From the NCBI RefSeq assembly GCF_030247195.1, contig NC_080671.1, forward strand, positions 467,104,766 through 467,168,765: a stretch of 64,000 nucleotides of DNA, in the 5' to 3' direction. Below, piece after piece: positions 1 to 11,634 of the stretch (the first letter of the stretch is position 1; every line of letters begins with the position of its first letter). The notes below the pieces were generated by a model. The model was not told the DNA's origin and made no database searches. It saw nothing but the letters and a program-made list of their open reading frames with translations. The translations under genes and the position numbers were made by a program. The stretch is from Topomyia yanbarensis (Eukaryota > Arthropoda > Insecta > Diptera > Culicidae).

Positions 1-1085
1 TGATAATTGGTTACTCCTAAGCGTTTTAAATTCACTGATTGAGCATTATTGCGAGTAATACTGACTAGTTGAACTCTTAAATTCAATGAAAATGTTGGTT
101 CGAAACTTTAATGGTTAGTTTGTTGTTTCACACAAGAAAAAAATCACAGTTAGTTATCACAGGTTCATGCTACGTAGGAGAAATGATAGCTGCAAAAAGA
201 GATAGTGGAAAGAAGGTAGCAACATTTATCAGGTTACATGCACTGCAAAATTTCATTCAAACAAACGGGTTGCGGATGTTAAGATTATGTTTGCTTCTCT
301 GTGATTCACCTCTGGTCCATACTCTTAGTTCGTTCGCAATTTTGAATGAGATTTGCTAGGCACAGACGCCAATATTCGCCAGAGACAGAGAAAAAAAATC
401 ACAACACAAATACACTTTCAAATGGTCAAACAACTGCGGCAAAATTGTATTCTTCGTTCGAACTGCACTCCTTTAGTATGTTCCGTAAATAGCTTCAATT
501 CGTGGCCACGTACTACTGGTTTACAATGGATTCAAATCACTTCAGTTTGGACAGGATGTAACCGGATTTGGGGTGCTAAAGTCTGAAACCGAATCTGTAA
601 ACAAATGACACGCTTCTTGTTTTTAGTTCTGTGTTTGAGTACAGGTGTCCTCACAATATGTCGGTTGAATCAGACAAAAAACAATATGTATCACGATTTT
701 TGTGTCACTTATACAATGTATTATATTGACGAGGATTGGCAGTTGGAAATAAAACATTATGTTTATTCTAAAATCCTTAGACACAACGATCTCCTGAGGC
801 CAGAATATGCTATATTTCAGTAATGAAATCTGGATTCTGGGTGAGTTAGTATTGAAGTAGAAGTACGTCTTTGTTTTCGATAACGAAGTGCACTTTGCAA
901 ATTAAAAATAATGAAAAGTGATTATGTTTTGAAAGCTTATCATTCAACTATTTCACGATAAATTCTCGAAATTTTTTCACACGTTACTCAGAGATTCTTC
1001 TTATTAAACATTCCAATAGATAGAATTTGGATATTATTGCATTGAAAATCTGTAATTAATTTGAATCATAGTCAAAATACCAAGC
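1..1085. other. no recognised gene
   Basis: AT-rich sequence with only short open frames lacking recognisable motifs, splice context or similarity to other parts of the window. I see nothing that supports a gene here. Confidence 0.5.
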
Positions 1086-1197
1086 ATTCCCATACATAAT
1101 ATTACGTAACGATTTAGCTAACTCCCCCTCCCCTCTATGTCACAACTTGTCGTACCCCCTCCCACCTAAATGCGTTACGTAATTTATGAAAGGACCC
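1086..1197. mobile_element. Harbinger-like MITE relic, short
   Basis: The C-rich tract and the TTACGTAATTTATGAAAGGACCC end resemble the right end of the two larger MITEs at 14,966 and 20,539 (cytosine-rich lines, then an ACGTCATTTATG-type end and CCC followed by T/A). The left end, CATACATAATATTACGTAACG, is an imperfect inverted version of the right end. Only about 110 bp remain, so this is a relic or a short relative. Confidence 0.45.
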
Positions 1198-1309
1198 TAA
1201 GCTAATTGTGAAATGCATGTCGCAGTACAGAATAGTAGAATTCGTTACATCTGATACTTAGCGAAGACTTGAATATCCCCTCCTACTTGACTGTACAACT
1301 CAAAACTCA

Positions 1310-1362
1310 TGAAACTAGACGAGAAACGAAAGAAATAAAAATTGAAAGGCGGATAAATATTC
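1310..1362. repeat. fragment related to the 34.3-kb foldback arm
   Basis: About 50 bp containing GAGAAACGAAAG, ATTGAAAGGCGGATA and TATTCTAG match in the same order the left arm of the foldback at 34,284-34,865. It is flanked by unrelated sequence, so it is probably a solo fragment of that family. Confidence 0.45.
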
Positions 1363-1428
1363 TAGTGGTTCTCAAACTTTTCCATTCCGTGCACCTCTTT
1401 AAACAATTAGATGACCATTATACTTTTT

Positions 1429-2130
1429 TCAATGAGGAACTTGTTCCTCAACGCTCTTTGCCAGCATCGGAATTCTTGAGATACTGAAACGAGCTCCGGT
1501 TGTAATCCTTCTTTGCGCGAAAAGCACCATTGGTGTTTTATTTGGATTAGCTGATAGTTCAACGTGAAGCTCACCAACACATGAGGCTTGTTGCATCAAA
1601 TCAAAAAGTGCGTTAATGCAAATACCGGTGATCATTATGTGATAATCATCGGCGAAACCATACGTCGGAAACCCAAGCTCATTAAGTTTCCTCAACAAGC
1701 CATCGACGACAAAGTTCCATAGCAGTAGTGACAGCACACCACCATCAGGACATCTGAAGACACTCAGCTTCCTCATCTCTACTTGTCTTAACGACGAGCA
1801 CAGATGTCGGTTGGTAAGCATTGCGTGTATCCATATGAGATATGATTCGTAAGACACGTAAGATATGATTCACAAGCAGCTTCAACATCAAGACAAACTC
1901 CTGAGCATTCTTTTGCGAAAAAGCTTTTTCAATGTTGTAGACAGCATTGTGTAACAGGGTGGTAGTCGACTTTCCCCGTTGAAATGCATTGCATGCAGCG
2001 GGTGTTCGCCCAAGCTAACAACATCCCGAATGTAGTGATCGATTAAACGTTCCACTAATTTGAGAAGGAAGGAGGTCAGACTGATTGGTCTATAGGCTCC
2101 TTTGGGAATTACCATTATATCTGTTACCGT
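1429..2130 (-). pseudogene. non-LTR reverse transcriptase relic
   Basis: Read on the minus strand, 2115-1888 gives a YRPISLTSFLLKLVERLID block, the usual start of the palm domain in non-LTR reverse transcriptases. The 1857-1429 part gives PDGGVLSLLLWNFVVDGLL followed by a FADD active-site box and an SANPNKTPMVLF block. Between them lie at least two frame changes, near 1870 and 1980, and most of the region around the first catalytic aspartate is lost. No endonuclease or RNase H part is visible. The clade is not clear, but it differs from both other LINE types in the window. Confidence 0.75.
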
Positions 2131-2248
2131 TCTGGTACTTTTGCCCTATATACCGATCACGAGCAAGCAAGAGTGGAGAGAGATAGAGAGGACTATTTTA
2201 CTTTCTATCGTGGTTACCAATATTATGGCTAGCTAAATGGAATAAATA

Positions 2249-2556
2249 CACACCAAAAAATCTGAATTTTATCGTTGACGTAATTGCAAACATGACACAA
2301 TTCAACAACTAGTAATTCAAGAAATGACGAAACATTACCCTGTTCCGTTTATTTTTACATGTTACATATACTTTACATGCGCAATGACATAAAATTACAC
2401 TTCCTACCATTCAGAACAAACGCTGTATGTGGAGTAATTTTACATGATTTACGAATGTCATGTAAAATTAAAATCTAACGTAAAACTAAGTCATTTTTGA
2501 TGCTCGTATATGTCATGGTCAGAAGACGTAAATTTACACTATTTTTTCTAGGTGTG
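2249..2556. mobile_element. TA-flanked MITE, intact copy
   Basis: A 308-bp noncoding element beginning CACACC and ending GGTGTG, with A/T-rich imperfect inverted repeats of about 30 bp inside. TA is present directly outside both ends (2247-2248 and 2557-2558), as expected for a Tc1/mariner-mobilised MITE. A second copy at 24,669-27,292 is split by a LINE insertion, which confirms the internal sequence order. Confidence 0.7.
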
Positions 2557-2586
2557 TAGGTGTATATGTATCTACTTATCGTCTAA

Positions 2587-3057
2587 AGTGGATATAAAAA
2601 GAAGATCTTCCTAGAGTGGCTTGCTAAGGAATGGTGCATAAAGCAAGTGAGACACCGAATCAAAGTACCAGGTCATAAAGAGGAAACAAAGAATCTGATG
2701 TCGACTTTCATACAAAATTACGATCAGCTATTTGGAGAAGAATCGCGTCCTACAGCTAGATGCTCCATGTGCAGTGAAAAACGAAATCTGCAAAAATGCC
2801 GAAAATGTGAAGCGGTTGTATGTGGCACATGCTGTGTGCTTGGAAAATTGTTTCGATGTAGTAGCTGTAATGAGAAAGACAGTAGGATAATTCATATTTT
2901 ACATAGTTTTAAGCGATGCGGCTTGTGTCCCAGAAACAAGGACCGCAAAACTTATATTTACTGCTCTGCGTGTTGTATTTACTTGTGTACCCTCCACGAT
3001 CGATTGCCCAACGACTGCTTTATTTGTAATAATTGTTCTCAGTATAAAACAAACTAA
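2587..3057 (+). pseudogene. piggyBac-like transposase C-terminus with two cysteine-rich blocks
   Basis: The frame is open from 2587, after a TAA, to the stop at 3057. It begins with a KKIFLEWLAKEW-type stretch, followed by two cysteine-rich modules. The first (about 2758-2868) has the spacing C-x2-C ... C-x2-C-x4-C-x2-C ... C-x2-C. The second (about 2917-3045) carries CGLCPRNKDRKT ... C-x2-C ... C-x2-H ... C-x2-C, the pattern of the C-terminal zinc-binding domain of piggyBac transposases. The catalytic domain is absent; a MITE lies just upstream and may have interrupted it. There is no credible ATG near the start, so it is a fragment. Domesticated use cannot be excluded. Confidence 0.6.
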
Positions 3058-3189
3058 AATTAAAATAAACTAATATGAGATAAAGGTTGCGATTTTTTCT
3101 AATGCTTCCTCTGGAATCATATTTCCCACGATATTTGATATGCATTATAGAATTCGTGATTTGAAAAAAAATTCTAAGAACATATTCTG

Positions 3190-4065
3190 GATTCACCAGA
3201 CCCGATCATCGTTGCCAAAATGCCACGAAACTATTTTCCAATTCCTTCAACAATCTTGTAAAGCTCAGTAGTCGTTTTTTATACGTCGCATGATGAAGGT
3301 GACCCTTTGGGACAATATTCCGGAATCACTGGAACTGACCAACGCGGTCAATTGGCCTCAAAACTTGTTTTCAATGCTTTCAACCATCTTGTGAAGCCCA
3401 GTAGTAGGCACAGCTTTGGGACCATATTCCGGAATCACCGGAGCTGACCAACGTGGCCAATTGGCCTCGAAACTTGTGTTCATTGCTTTCAACCATCTTG
3501 TGAAGCTTAGTAGATGTTTTTTGATACGTCGCATGATGAAGGTTTACGATTTGATAAAAGTCACCCTTTGAGACCATATTCCGGAATCAACGGAACTGAC
3601 CAACGCGGCCAATCGGCCTCCAAACTGATTTTCATTGCTTTCAACCATCTTGTGAAGCTCAGTAGATATTTTTTGATACGTCGCATGATGAAGGTTTACG
3701 ATTTGATAAAATTGACCCTCTGGGACCACATTCCAGAATCACCGAAACTGACCAACGTGGCCTATTGGCCTCGAAACTTGTTTTCATGGCTTTCAACCAT
3801 CTTATGAAGCTCAGTAGATGTTTTTTGATACGTCGCTTGATGAAGGTTTACGATTTGATAAAATTGACCCTCTGGGACCATATTCCGGATTCACCGGAAC
3901 TGGCCATCGTGGCCAAATGGTCTAAATACTTGTTTTCAATGCCTTCAACTAAATTGTAAAGGTCAGTAGATGTTTTTGGATAATGCGACGTATCATTGAA
4001 TGGTTTGCAATTTGATAAAAGTGACCGTCTGAGACCCAAATCCGGATTCACCGGTGAACCGGTCA
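3190..4065. repeat. 152-bp tandem satellite, about six units
   Basis: The phrase CAACCATCTTGTGAAGC, or a close variant, recurs at 3248, 3381, 3490, 3642, 3794 and 3946. The last three intervals are exactly 152 bp; the earlier ones (133 and 109 bp) are units with internal deletions. Each unit also carries TACGTCGCATGATGAAGG and a GAATCACCGGAACTGACC block. Open frames on both strands come from the repeat and change frame between units, so I do not call them genes. Confidence 0.85.
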
Positions 4066-4931
4066 AGTGTCCTCGTAGTCTGAAAATGGTTCGATTTGGT
4101 TCTCACACACAGGTTTTTGCCGCTTACACTGACTTTGTCATTCTTGGAGTCATTTTTTCAATGGATCCAAAGAGCATTCATTATTGGCCTCTTGTAACCG
4201 GTTCCAGGCCCCTCGGGGAAGATTGGCCAAACATCAAATTACTCTAGTATGATGTCTTTTAGTAAATCCTACAAATTTTAAAACAGTTTAAGCATTGTCC
4301 CATAGGAAATTTTCATGTTATTAATGAAAAACCCCAAATGGCAAATCCGACTTACCCCAACGCAATCCGGAATAACTCCGGTATTTTTGGACCATGGCGG
4401 ACGATGTTCCAGTAGTATAAACTAGAGGAATATCCGGTTCTTTTGACATATAAATCATCAAAATTAGTCAACTCTGTCAAGAGTTATGAATTTTTGAAAA
4501 AAAAATTCTGCTAAAATCTCAACCCGAGCTTATTAGGTGTTAAACTTGCAGCACAGACAAACAGACATAACACATTGAACAAAAAGACAAAATTTCTATT
4601 GATCATATTTATAAAATCCTTTTTACTTGCCACTAGCGCTACCTATCGTCATTCCTGCTCAACTTCTTTACTCACCTCGTCGAAGATAGCGACGCTGGTC
4701 GTCGTTGCCAAGTAAAAGTTTCATAGTAAAAGTTTGTTTGTTTGAAAGGCATCTGTATGTTGGGCATAATCATCACAAAGAGAACCTTTTTATACGTATA
4801 GTTACACTTCCGAAAATATATTTTACGATTGGTGCGGTAATGATATACCGTCGAATCAAAGATTTAATTTATGTGGAAAGTAAACAGATATACGTGTTCC
4901 CATCGCTGAAACTTTCATTATCTTGTTGCAG
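4066..4931. other. no recognised gene
   Basis: Nothing with motif support. The frame used by the following candidate exon is open back to about 4705, but that part has no ATG start and may be intron. Confidence 0.4.
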
Positions 4932-5019
4932 CATAATTTCGCCCACAATATGCGATGTTTGCAATGATCAGGAAGATGGCTTTACTGTTCGCAAGTTTAA
5001 AACATTTATTAAACTTTAA
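4932..5019 (+). CDS. candidate terminal exon of an unknown host gene
   Basis: A strong 3' splice site, a pyrimidine-rich run ending TCTTGTTGCAG at 4931, is followed by an open frame reading IISPTICDVCNDQEDGFTV and on to a TAA at 5019, with an AATAAA at 5304. The frame is also open upstream of the acceptor, so the true exon edge is uncertain. I recognise no family. The next candidate exons lie on the opposite strand with their ends facing this one, which would make a convergent gene pair. Transcript data would decide. Confidence 0.3.
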
Positions 5020-5382
5020 CAATTATAATTTATCAGCACTTTAAAGTTTGCTTTAACTATTACTGTTTGTAAAGTATCATAAGCAGGATGCAAGTGTCAA
5101 ACAAAGAATAATCAGGGATTGAAAAATAACGTATGTGTCTTTCTTTAGTTCTTAATCTTCGTTTTTAGGGTAGATGTAGGGTAGGGTCCTCAAAAATATA
5201 TACTTACATCTGACAGGAAAGACGTTTGAGAATTTAATTATGCTACGATATGGTTGATAATTGCTTTTTATTTATGATTAAATTGAGAGTTATACAAAGA
5301 AATAATAAATAAAACTAAACTCCGTTGCATTTCGATCATCTGGTTTCGCATTTACAAAAAAAAATCTTCTTGCCGTCGTGTA

Positions 5383-5532
5383 TTAATCCACGTTATTGAA
5401 AATATTTGTTTCGCACACTTTATCTGCAGCGCGTTCTGCAATCACATCTAGGCTCTCCATCTCATACAGATTACCAGCAGCATCTTTCACCTTTGAAGCC
5501 ATCCCCAAGCTTTGCCCTAGATCCAAAATTGC
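5383..5532 (-). CDS. candidate terminal exon of an unknown host gene
   Basis: On the minus strand an acceptor TTTCGCTAG at 5533 is followed by 49 codons in phase 0, beginning AILDLGQSLGMASKVKD and ending ETNIFNNVD before TAA. The composition (charged, balanced, without low-complexity runs) is unlike the surrounding noncoding sequence. The segment is too short to identify a family. An in-frame ATG at its eleventh codon is an alternative start if it is not spliced. Confidence 0.4.
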   Translation of the reverse strand, partial: AILDLGQSLGMASKVKDAAGNLYEMESLDVIAERAADKVCETNIFNNVD

Positions 5533-5732
5533 CTAGCGAAATTCACTACATATAGTAACTAAAGTAAAAGTAAAAATAATTGAAAGCAACTCATCTCGCA
5601 ATCTAAAACAGCATGAGTTGATTATCGTTAATTTAATCCAATGATTCTAGATTACCCTTTTCGAGGATGTAAAAGATTTTTTGAAGCCATCGACTGGAAG
5701 TGATCGGCACACAATAGACTATTTTTTGCCTA

Positions 5733-5801
5733 TTAGATTTCTTCGAAAATGATCATTCCATCAGTTCGTCCGAGCAACAAAGTTGCACCTAAACTACACA
5801 A
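5733..5801 (-). CDS. candidate short terminal exon of an unknown host gene
   Basis: A TTTGTTTTCAG acceptor at 5802 precedes 22 codons reading LCSLGATLLLGRTDGMIIF and a TAA. It lies 200 bp upstream of the other minus-strand candidate exon. Since both end in stops, they would be alternative last exons or belong to a broken gene. Weak on its own. Confidence 0.22.
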   Translation of the reverse strand: MCSLGATLLLGRTDGMIIFEEI

Positions 5802-6134
5802 CTGAAAACAAATCCATTGTATTATTGAAGATTTGAAAAACTATTTATATAGGTATTACAGGGAAGAAGCACGTGGAAACCGGAAAATGATTTTCTGATT
5901 GTTACACTTGTTCTATTTTGACAACACAAACTCGCACCGGAGACCCATTTTACTGTTATTTACCCGACTACTACGCGCGAACTTCAAAGAGTATACACTA
6001 ACGCCACCACTCAAAGTGTGGTGTTCCTGCACACTAACATATTCATAAAATTATTGTTTTCAACATGAACGATGGTGAATTTTAGAGTGTTATGTCTGTT
6101 TGCCTGTGCTTGCAGCTTCTTGGCAAACGGAAGA

Positions 6135-7250
6135 TCACTGTCAGGACATAATGAATAGGTTCACCGACTGGCCTTCTTGGATCCACTAGGAATAGTTGGG
6201 ATCATATTTTCAGGTAGCTGTGAGCATGTTAATAAAAAGAGAAGAGATAGCTAAATTTGGATATCTAACGTGTTCAAAAATATGTAAATGAGAGACATGT
6301 AGGAGCGATCGAAGATTTGACTGGAACGTGGCCGTAGAGATTCCTTTGACGGAGATCTGACGCTAGAACACTAGGCGATGCCGGAGATGCGCATTCAACG
6401 TACAATGATTGGACATGTCTCTAGATACCACCCGAAGGAAGTCACGACCCTTCATCCATTAAACCAAGGTTTGTTAATACCTTTGGGATTCCTCAACTTC
6501 CTTACGAAATTTGCCAAGTCTTCTGACAAGAAATCCTGAAAAACTCGTTGAAGCTACGCGATCGATCATAAATATTAACTTTTAATGGCCAAGTGTCCGC
6601 CTTCTCATTACTCGGAGTGGAGCAATGTAATATTTGTATTTGGTAGGTAATCTGGTGCGATTGTTCAGACAAAGCTCTCAGGAACTCCCCATTTTCACAG
6701 GAAAAACAAGAAGTGCTATCCATGCTTCATCAAACGGAGAGCCTCCTTGAAACTGTACCGATGCCGTTGTTTTGTGAGTCGAATGTTTGCAACACATTCT
6801 CTTTTCTGATTGGAGGAATTTCTTGTTTTGATTCGATTGTTTCGGGTATAGTGGACGCGTAGTATATCGTGGGAGTTCAAGTCTTTTAGAACCAGCTGAG
6901 GTGCGATGTATATGGAAACAATATCAAAAAGTTTTTGCCTTTGATTCGGACTTGAAAAGCGACAATTTTAGTGCCTGGAACCAACCTCATATTTCGTAAT
7001 TGAAGCCCCTCTCGGAGACTACACCATTAATCTCTACTTCCCGGGCAGGCGCGTAGACAAAATACTCTTTCGAACACGCCTGTCTGTTTTTTTAGATTAT
7101 TAACGCGATATATCGATGATGATCCAGGGGCCGGTTGTATTAAATGGGTATGGTTTGTATTGAAAAGGATTTTTTTGCCAGCAAAGCCCATTAAGCCTAG
7201 AAGGATGTTTGTCGACGGAGCTACCTTCCCATTAGACTAGACTAATGCTA
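6135..7250 (-). pseudogene. I-like LINE relic, internally deleted
   Basis: Minus-strand order is as follows. The ORF1 N-terminus (7250-6975) matches the start of the relic at 13,345. A stub of the endonuclease region (6970-6855) equals 14,310-14,420. The RNase H tail (6770-6500) has recognisable SFNEFF and SNEKAD blocks, corresponding to the NEKAD and CFNEFF blocks of the intact LINE at 38.4 kb. About 370 bp of 3' flank are shared with 16,200-16,565. ORF2 is mostly missing and the frames are broken. Confidence 0.7.
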
Positions 7251-7794
7251 GACTTGTCCGATTTGCTTCAAATTTTGTGCAAGAGCTCCTGGTGGGATTA
7301 GGAATCGACTCAGGGGTGGGCCGATTGAGTTTTAAAAAATTCATTATTTTTCTGGGCAGTTTAGTCCACACTCTATTAGATATTGAAAGGGAAAGCGTTC
7401 CTTTTCATGTGTTTTACAATTGAATCAATTCAAGGGTTTTCCACATGATGTTAACGTGTCAAGTTTTTGCAGTGTAGTATAAAGCTTAATCACAAATGAA
7501 AGGTTCCCTCTTACATGTAATGCATATGGATTTGATCGCCTACTACAAATAAAATAACTTGGTAAGCAAGAAGGGTTGGTTCATGTATGTAACATTCGAT
7601 GTTAATTGTGTATCATTTCTTTTCATCAATCTACATCACTGAACAAAGCTACCAAGAGTAATGAAAATCTCTCTTCATATCAAATATGCATGTTGAGAAA
7701 AACATAGTGGAAAGCGGAATAAACAAACAAAAGTTTATAAAAATAAATTGATAATTGGCGGAGTTATGGCTTTTTCTCCGAAACTCTTTTTTTA
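7251..7794. other. AT-rich interval without a gene
   Basis: The CCTGGTGGGATTA ... TCAGGGGTGGG phrase at 7288-7320 resembles one at 29,955-29,985, so part of this stretch is an interspersed repeat. No coding signal seen. Confidence 0.4.
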
Positions 7795-8110
7795 TTTAAG
7801 AGGTTTGCGGTGATCACGATTGAAGACCAATAGATCATCTAAAATCCCAAAATTCAAAAAAATACATTAGTATATGAGTATTCCTCGTACTTTAACGATT
7901 AGTTGAATAAATAATAATTTTTTCCTGCATTCGAGAACGTTTTTAGTAAAAAAAATCTCTGTTTTAAGCTCTAAAAATTGTAATAAAAAATTCTTATCCA
8001 TGAAACAAAAATTTATGAATAAAAAAGGAATCGTTAAAGTACAAGAAACTAGTTTTTCAGCAATCGTGATCACGGAAAAACCGTTTTTAGTAAGACGACA
8101 TTTCGAGATA
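7795..8110. repeat. AT-rich foldback repeat
   Basis: GGTGATCACGATTG at about 7811 is matched in inverted orientation by CAATCGTGATCACGG at about 8060. Inside, GTACTTTAACGATT at about 7888 pairs with AATCGTTAAAGTAC at about 8030. The centre near 7,940 is very AT-rich. The open frame in it is a by-product of the palindrome. Confidence 0.5.
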
Positions 8111-8829
8111 ATCGAGTTTAAAATTTTAAATTTTTACTGCTCTTGGTAGACGAAGCGCGCTTGAAAGCGCTGTAACTTTCGATCTATTTCTCGGATCTTT
8201 ACAAAAATTTTGGAAAACATTGTACTTTCAGATAAAGTAATAAAAAAATGAATTTTATGAAAAATGAAAAAGTATTAACCCTTTAATAAAAATATGCTTA
8301 GTTGCTAAATTAGACAATAACTTCTCACAAACTGAGTTTTATTGGATTCTGAGATGATTATGACTTTCATTGGTTTAGTTTTCGATAAAAATGCGCTGAA
8401 AAAATTCAGTTTTGACAAGGAAAAGGTTTTTTAGAATAACTTTTTTTAGTTGAAAGTGTCTAATTTGAATTACCTATCTTGGAACAACATTTCATCCAAA
8501 TTAAAAATGGGTTTTTTGTGAATCGACTTTAAATTTTTAAAATCGATTTTTTTTTCAGTGTAGGTGTCAATGAAGAATTTTTTCAATATTTTTATTCGAA
8601 AATTTTACTAATTTTGTGAAAATCACTCCTACAACATTTTTTTCGTAGGACTTTTCATTTTTAGACTAGAGCCATTTGAAAAAAAAAATTGGTAAAAAAA
8701 GTTTGGCCCTTTTCAAAAAACAGGCTAGATCATTTTTGGAAAAACAAAGTATGCAAAGTGGCTTTTTATGACAAAGTCTTCATATACAAAAAGTTTCATT
8801 AAAATCTGAGAGGGTGCTGCCAAATTTGT
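8111..8829. other. AT-rich noncoding interval
   Basis: Long A and T runs; no coding motif, splice context or clear repeat boundary seen. Confidence 0.35.
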
Positions 8830-9370
8830 TCGAGTTGGCGCGAAATTCGTCTAAAGCAAGACGTTGCTGGTGACAAGCCTTTCATGATGGACTACCGCGT
8901 CTATATGCCCATACATAAAGTTGAGAATGACGGTGTGGTCATCGATTTGAGTTTGTCATGCGTCGATCTAGTGAAGCAGTTAGTGAGCGAAGATTTTGAA
9001 CGGCAGTCGTACTGGGACTAAATTGCGTGTTGCTTCAAACTAGTATCCCGTGACCTTTGGAGGGACTGCTTCGCGTTTAGTTGCATCTTCTTTAACAAGG
9101 ATCGCCTGCCTGTTCGGCTATTTGTATCGCGAGTCATGCATTGCATCATTGAACTATATACAAACAAAGGGACAATTGTAGCAATAAAGCTCGGTGTGAC
9201 AATTGCGCAGAGAGACTCATTATTATGACTCTTGCAATGGGAATGCTTAAAAGTATGCCCACTGTTATTAGAGTTCAAACGATCTATTGTCAAGCCATGG
9301 GTACAAACAGTGCCGGAGTAATCTGAAGCGGTTCATTAAAAGACGCTCTAAACACGCCACTTTCGAATAG
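8830..9370 (+). pseudogene. I-like LINE ORF1 relic
   Basis: The segment at 8892-9021 reads YRVYMPIHKVENDGVVIDLS and beyond, matching the KAYVPCVACEIDGVVS part of the intact ORF1. At 9091-9150 it reads FNKDRLPVRLFVSRVMHC, matching the motif just before the first zinc knuckle of ORF1 at 38.7 kb. The following knuckle region is out of frame and degraded. No ORF2 follows, so it is a short, old fragment. Confidence 0.65.
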
Positions 9371-9526
9371 AGCTTAGACTTACGGATGTCGTCTATCTTC
9401 AGTTCCATTACCTGCGCAATGCAGCGTCGATATCATTTAACACGTTATGCCAAGCAGAAAGATTCGTTATGCCGAGCAACGTAAAAACACGTTGTTGAAA
9501 GTGATAGCGTATGAATTAAAGTTCTT

Positions 9527-9600
9527 GTGTCCATGAGAAATGACAATATAGAGATAAGGCCACATAACCTATCACCGCATACCCCTCATAAGGGACCATT
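9527..9600 (+). repeat. short fragment of the ORF1-only element family
   Basis: Translates to IEIRPHNLSPHTP, close to the EIRLHELSPHTPN block at about 12,490 on the minus strand. Similarity stops after about 60 bp, so the larger open frame that contains it (to 9859) is a chimera with unrelated sequence. Confidence 0.4.
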
Positions 9601-11039
9601 CATTAATACCGAACGCAAAAAATGCCCAAAATTGACTCCTTATTGGACCTTACCCGCTGAAGACAACAAGACAACTGTGTTTTTATTAAAATCGACTTTT
9701 TGGGACTTAGCCGATTTTGCTCTTTTTTTCAATGCTGTATTACCGTGGCTGTTTTTTCTTTTGCAAAATTTTAGAACTCGAATAATGATTTCTTTTCTTG
9801 TATGTAGTTGTCAAGTGATGTATAATAAAATTGTAATGTATACATTTGAAAGCTTTTAATAAATATAGGCAACTAAAAACTCTCGTGTTCATGATTGAGA
9901 AATTGCACCGCTAGGTGGATTAAAAAAGGTTTTATCTACATTCGTTCACTTCGGAGCTATTTTATATTAGCAGATGTCAATCTTCGTTGACAGATGGGTG
10001 AATCTGGCTACTTTAGGAATCTATCATTGAAGTACTTTTTGATCAGCATAAACATGCGGACTAAATTTGCAAACAACTATTCTTGGTCAATTTTTATCGT
10101 AGTCCGTTTAAACTATCATCAAGTTTTGGAGCTATCAGCACTTAATTTCAAAGCTAAAACATGTCCTATATACTAGAAATACTCATGATATAAGCCATAA
10201 CAATATTGCTCGATTTGTTGTATTTAGCTTCCGCTTTTGCTAACTGAATTTGGAAGTATTTGTGTCAAGGATTGGTTTCACCTCATTTGACAAGGTATTG
10301 CAATTGGCCTGATGTTACACGAAATTACACAATCTACGAAAATTAAGCAGCAGTATGATGCTAAAATTCAACTTCTAATGATGCGATTCAAACCGCACTG
10401 TAACTTATGTATTTTACACTAGTTTCAGCAGTACAACGTTTCAAATATATGAAACTTGCTACAGCTCACTTACAATTCGGGAAAAGCGACATTCTGTCTT
10501 ACAATAAGTATTGCCCTTCGCAAACAGATGGCCGAATCTTACGACCCTTGAAATCTTAGAGTATAGAACAAAAATAACGGTTGCTTGTTTAATGCAATCA
10601 GCTCAGAAAATGTATACAGATCATATCAGTGGTAGTAAAATTAGTAGAAATAATTTCTTGTTTGAAACATTTGTGCTCTTAATGTGATGGGTTGATCAGA
10701 ATTTCACATTTTATTGGACTTGGCCCTTCGAATACGATAATAAGAAAAGCCCTCAATGTAACACATGATCCGTAGAAGACATAGTTTTCGACTGATTTAT
10801 GATTAGGGTTTAAAGCCAACTGCCAAAATTCACTTAGGCAAAATTTTCGACGAACCGTTACTCATCAATCGGAATAGAAATATACAAAGCCATTATTTTT
10901 GCTGGAATAGTTAAATAATTTTACAATATGTTTCAGTACAGTTTAACATTATGGCATATCATTAACTCATTATGCCTCAGGTGTAAATACTGCAATGTAA
11001 GCCAATTGAAGTAACGTCCATCGTAAAACGACATAGATA
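9601..11039. other. no recognised gene
   Basis: AT-rich, with short frames only. I see no motif, splice-supported frame or clear repeat boundary. Confidence 0.4.
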
Positions 11040-11249
11040 TTATGAACTTACTCGAAACTGGATTTTAGCGGCTGCTTCTTCAGAGTCTAGAAGATTGAAT
11101 ACAGGCGATCTGCGAATGATGCATGCGATTTCGCACTGTATGGGGTATTGACTGATTCCAATTCGCATATATGTCCGTCGAAGTACTTTCAAAATACAAC
11201 GATGAAAAAATATTTTTGAAATAATTGCAAAATATAACTTACGTGCCAC
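11040..11249 (-). CDS. speculative host exon
   Basis: A minus-strand frame reading RIGISQYPIQCEIACIIRR and SPVFNLLDSEEAAAKIQFR runs into a good splice donor (CGA followed by GTAAGT) near 11,050. I see no strong acceptor at the other side. With the candidate exon at 17,146-17,348 on the same strand it would bracket the hAT insertion. Family unknown. Confidence 0.22.
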   Translation of the reverse strand: MARKLYFAIISKIFFHRCILKVLRRTYMRIGISQYPIQCEIACIIRRSPVFNLLDSEEAAAKIQFRVSS

Positions 11250-11379
11250 TTATTTCCTAGAAAATATTTCTTTTGTTCATCATCCTTCTTCTAACAGCGG
11301 ATATTGTGATTCCCCGTAGATGGCCACGCCCAAGCAGGTCAATTTTGGGATGGGAAGAAATGTTAGTTCAACACTTGTG

Positions 11380-11387
11380 ACTATTAT
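11380..11387. repeat. 8-bp target site duplication, left copy
   Basis: ACTATTAT immediately precedes the CAGGGCCGGC terminus; the same 8 bp follow the right terminus at 16,934-16,941. Eight base pairs is the duplication length of hAT transposons. Confidence 0.8.
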
Positions 11388-11634
11388 CAGGGCCGGCGGA
11401 ACACTTTTTTCCCGAGTGGGTAGTAAGATTCGGAATGATTTCTACCTGTACTGACGAAAGTTCGGACATGGCGTGTGTAAGTGAAAATGAAAATTCCCTG
11501 ATAATAGCTGAAGGCAATTTGAAACACCCTTTGTTGACGGGTTGTATGACCGATGGCTCAGCGAAAATGTGTTTGTTGAATACTGGTACTACATGGAGCA
11601 TTTGTAGAGCCAGGCCCGATGAGAGGAGGGTCAG

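Noticed and set aside
3380..4247. Overlapping open frames on both strands in the satellite
   Set aside because: They follow the tandem repeat, change frame between 152-bp units and have no motifs.
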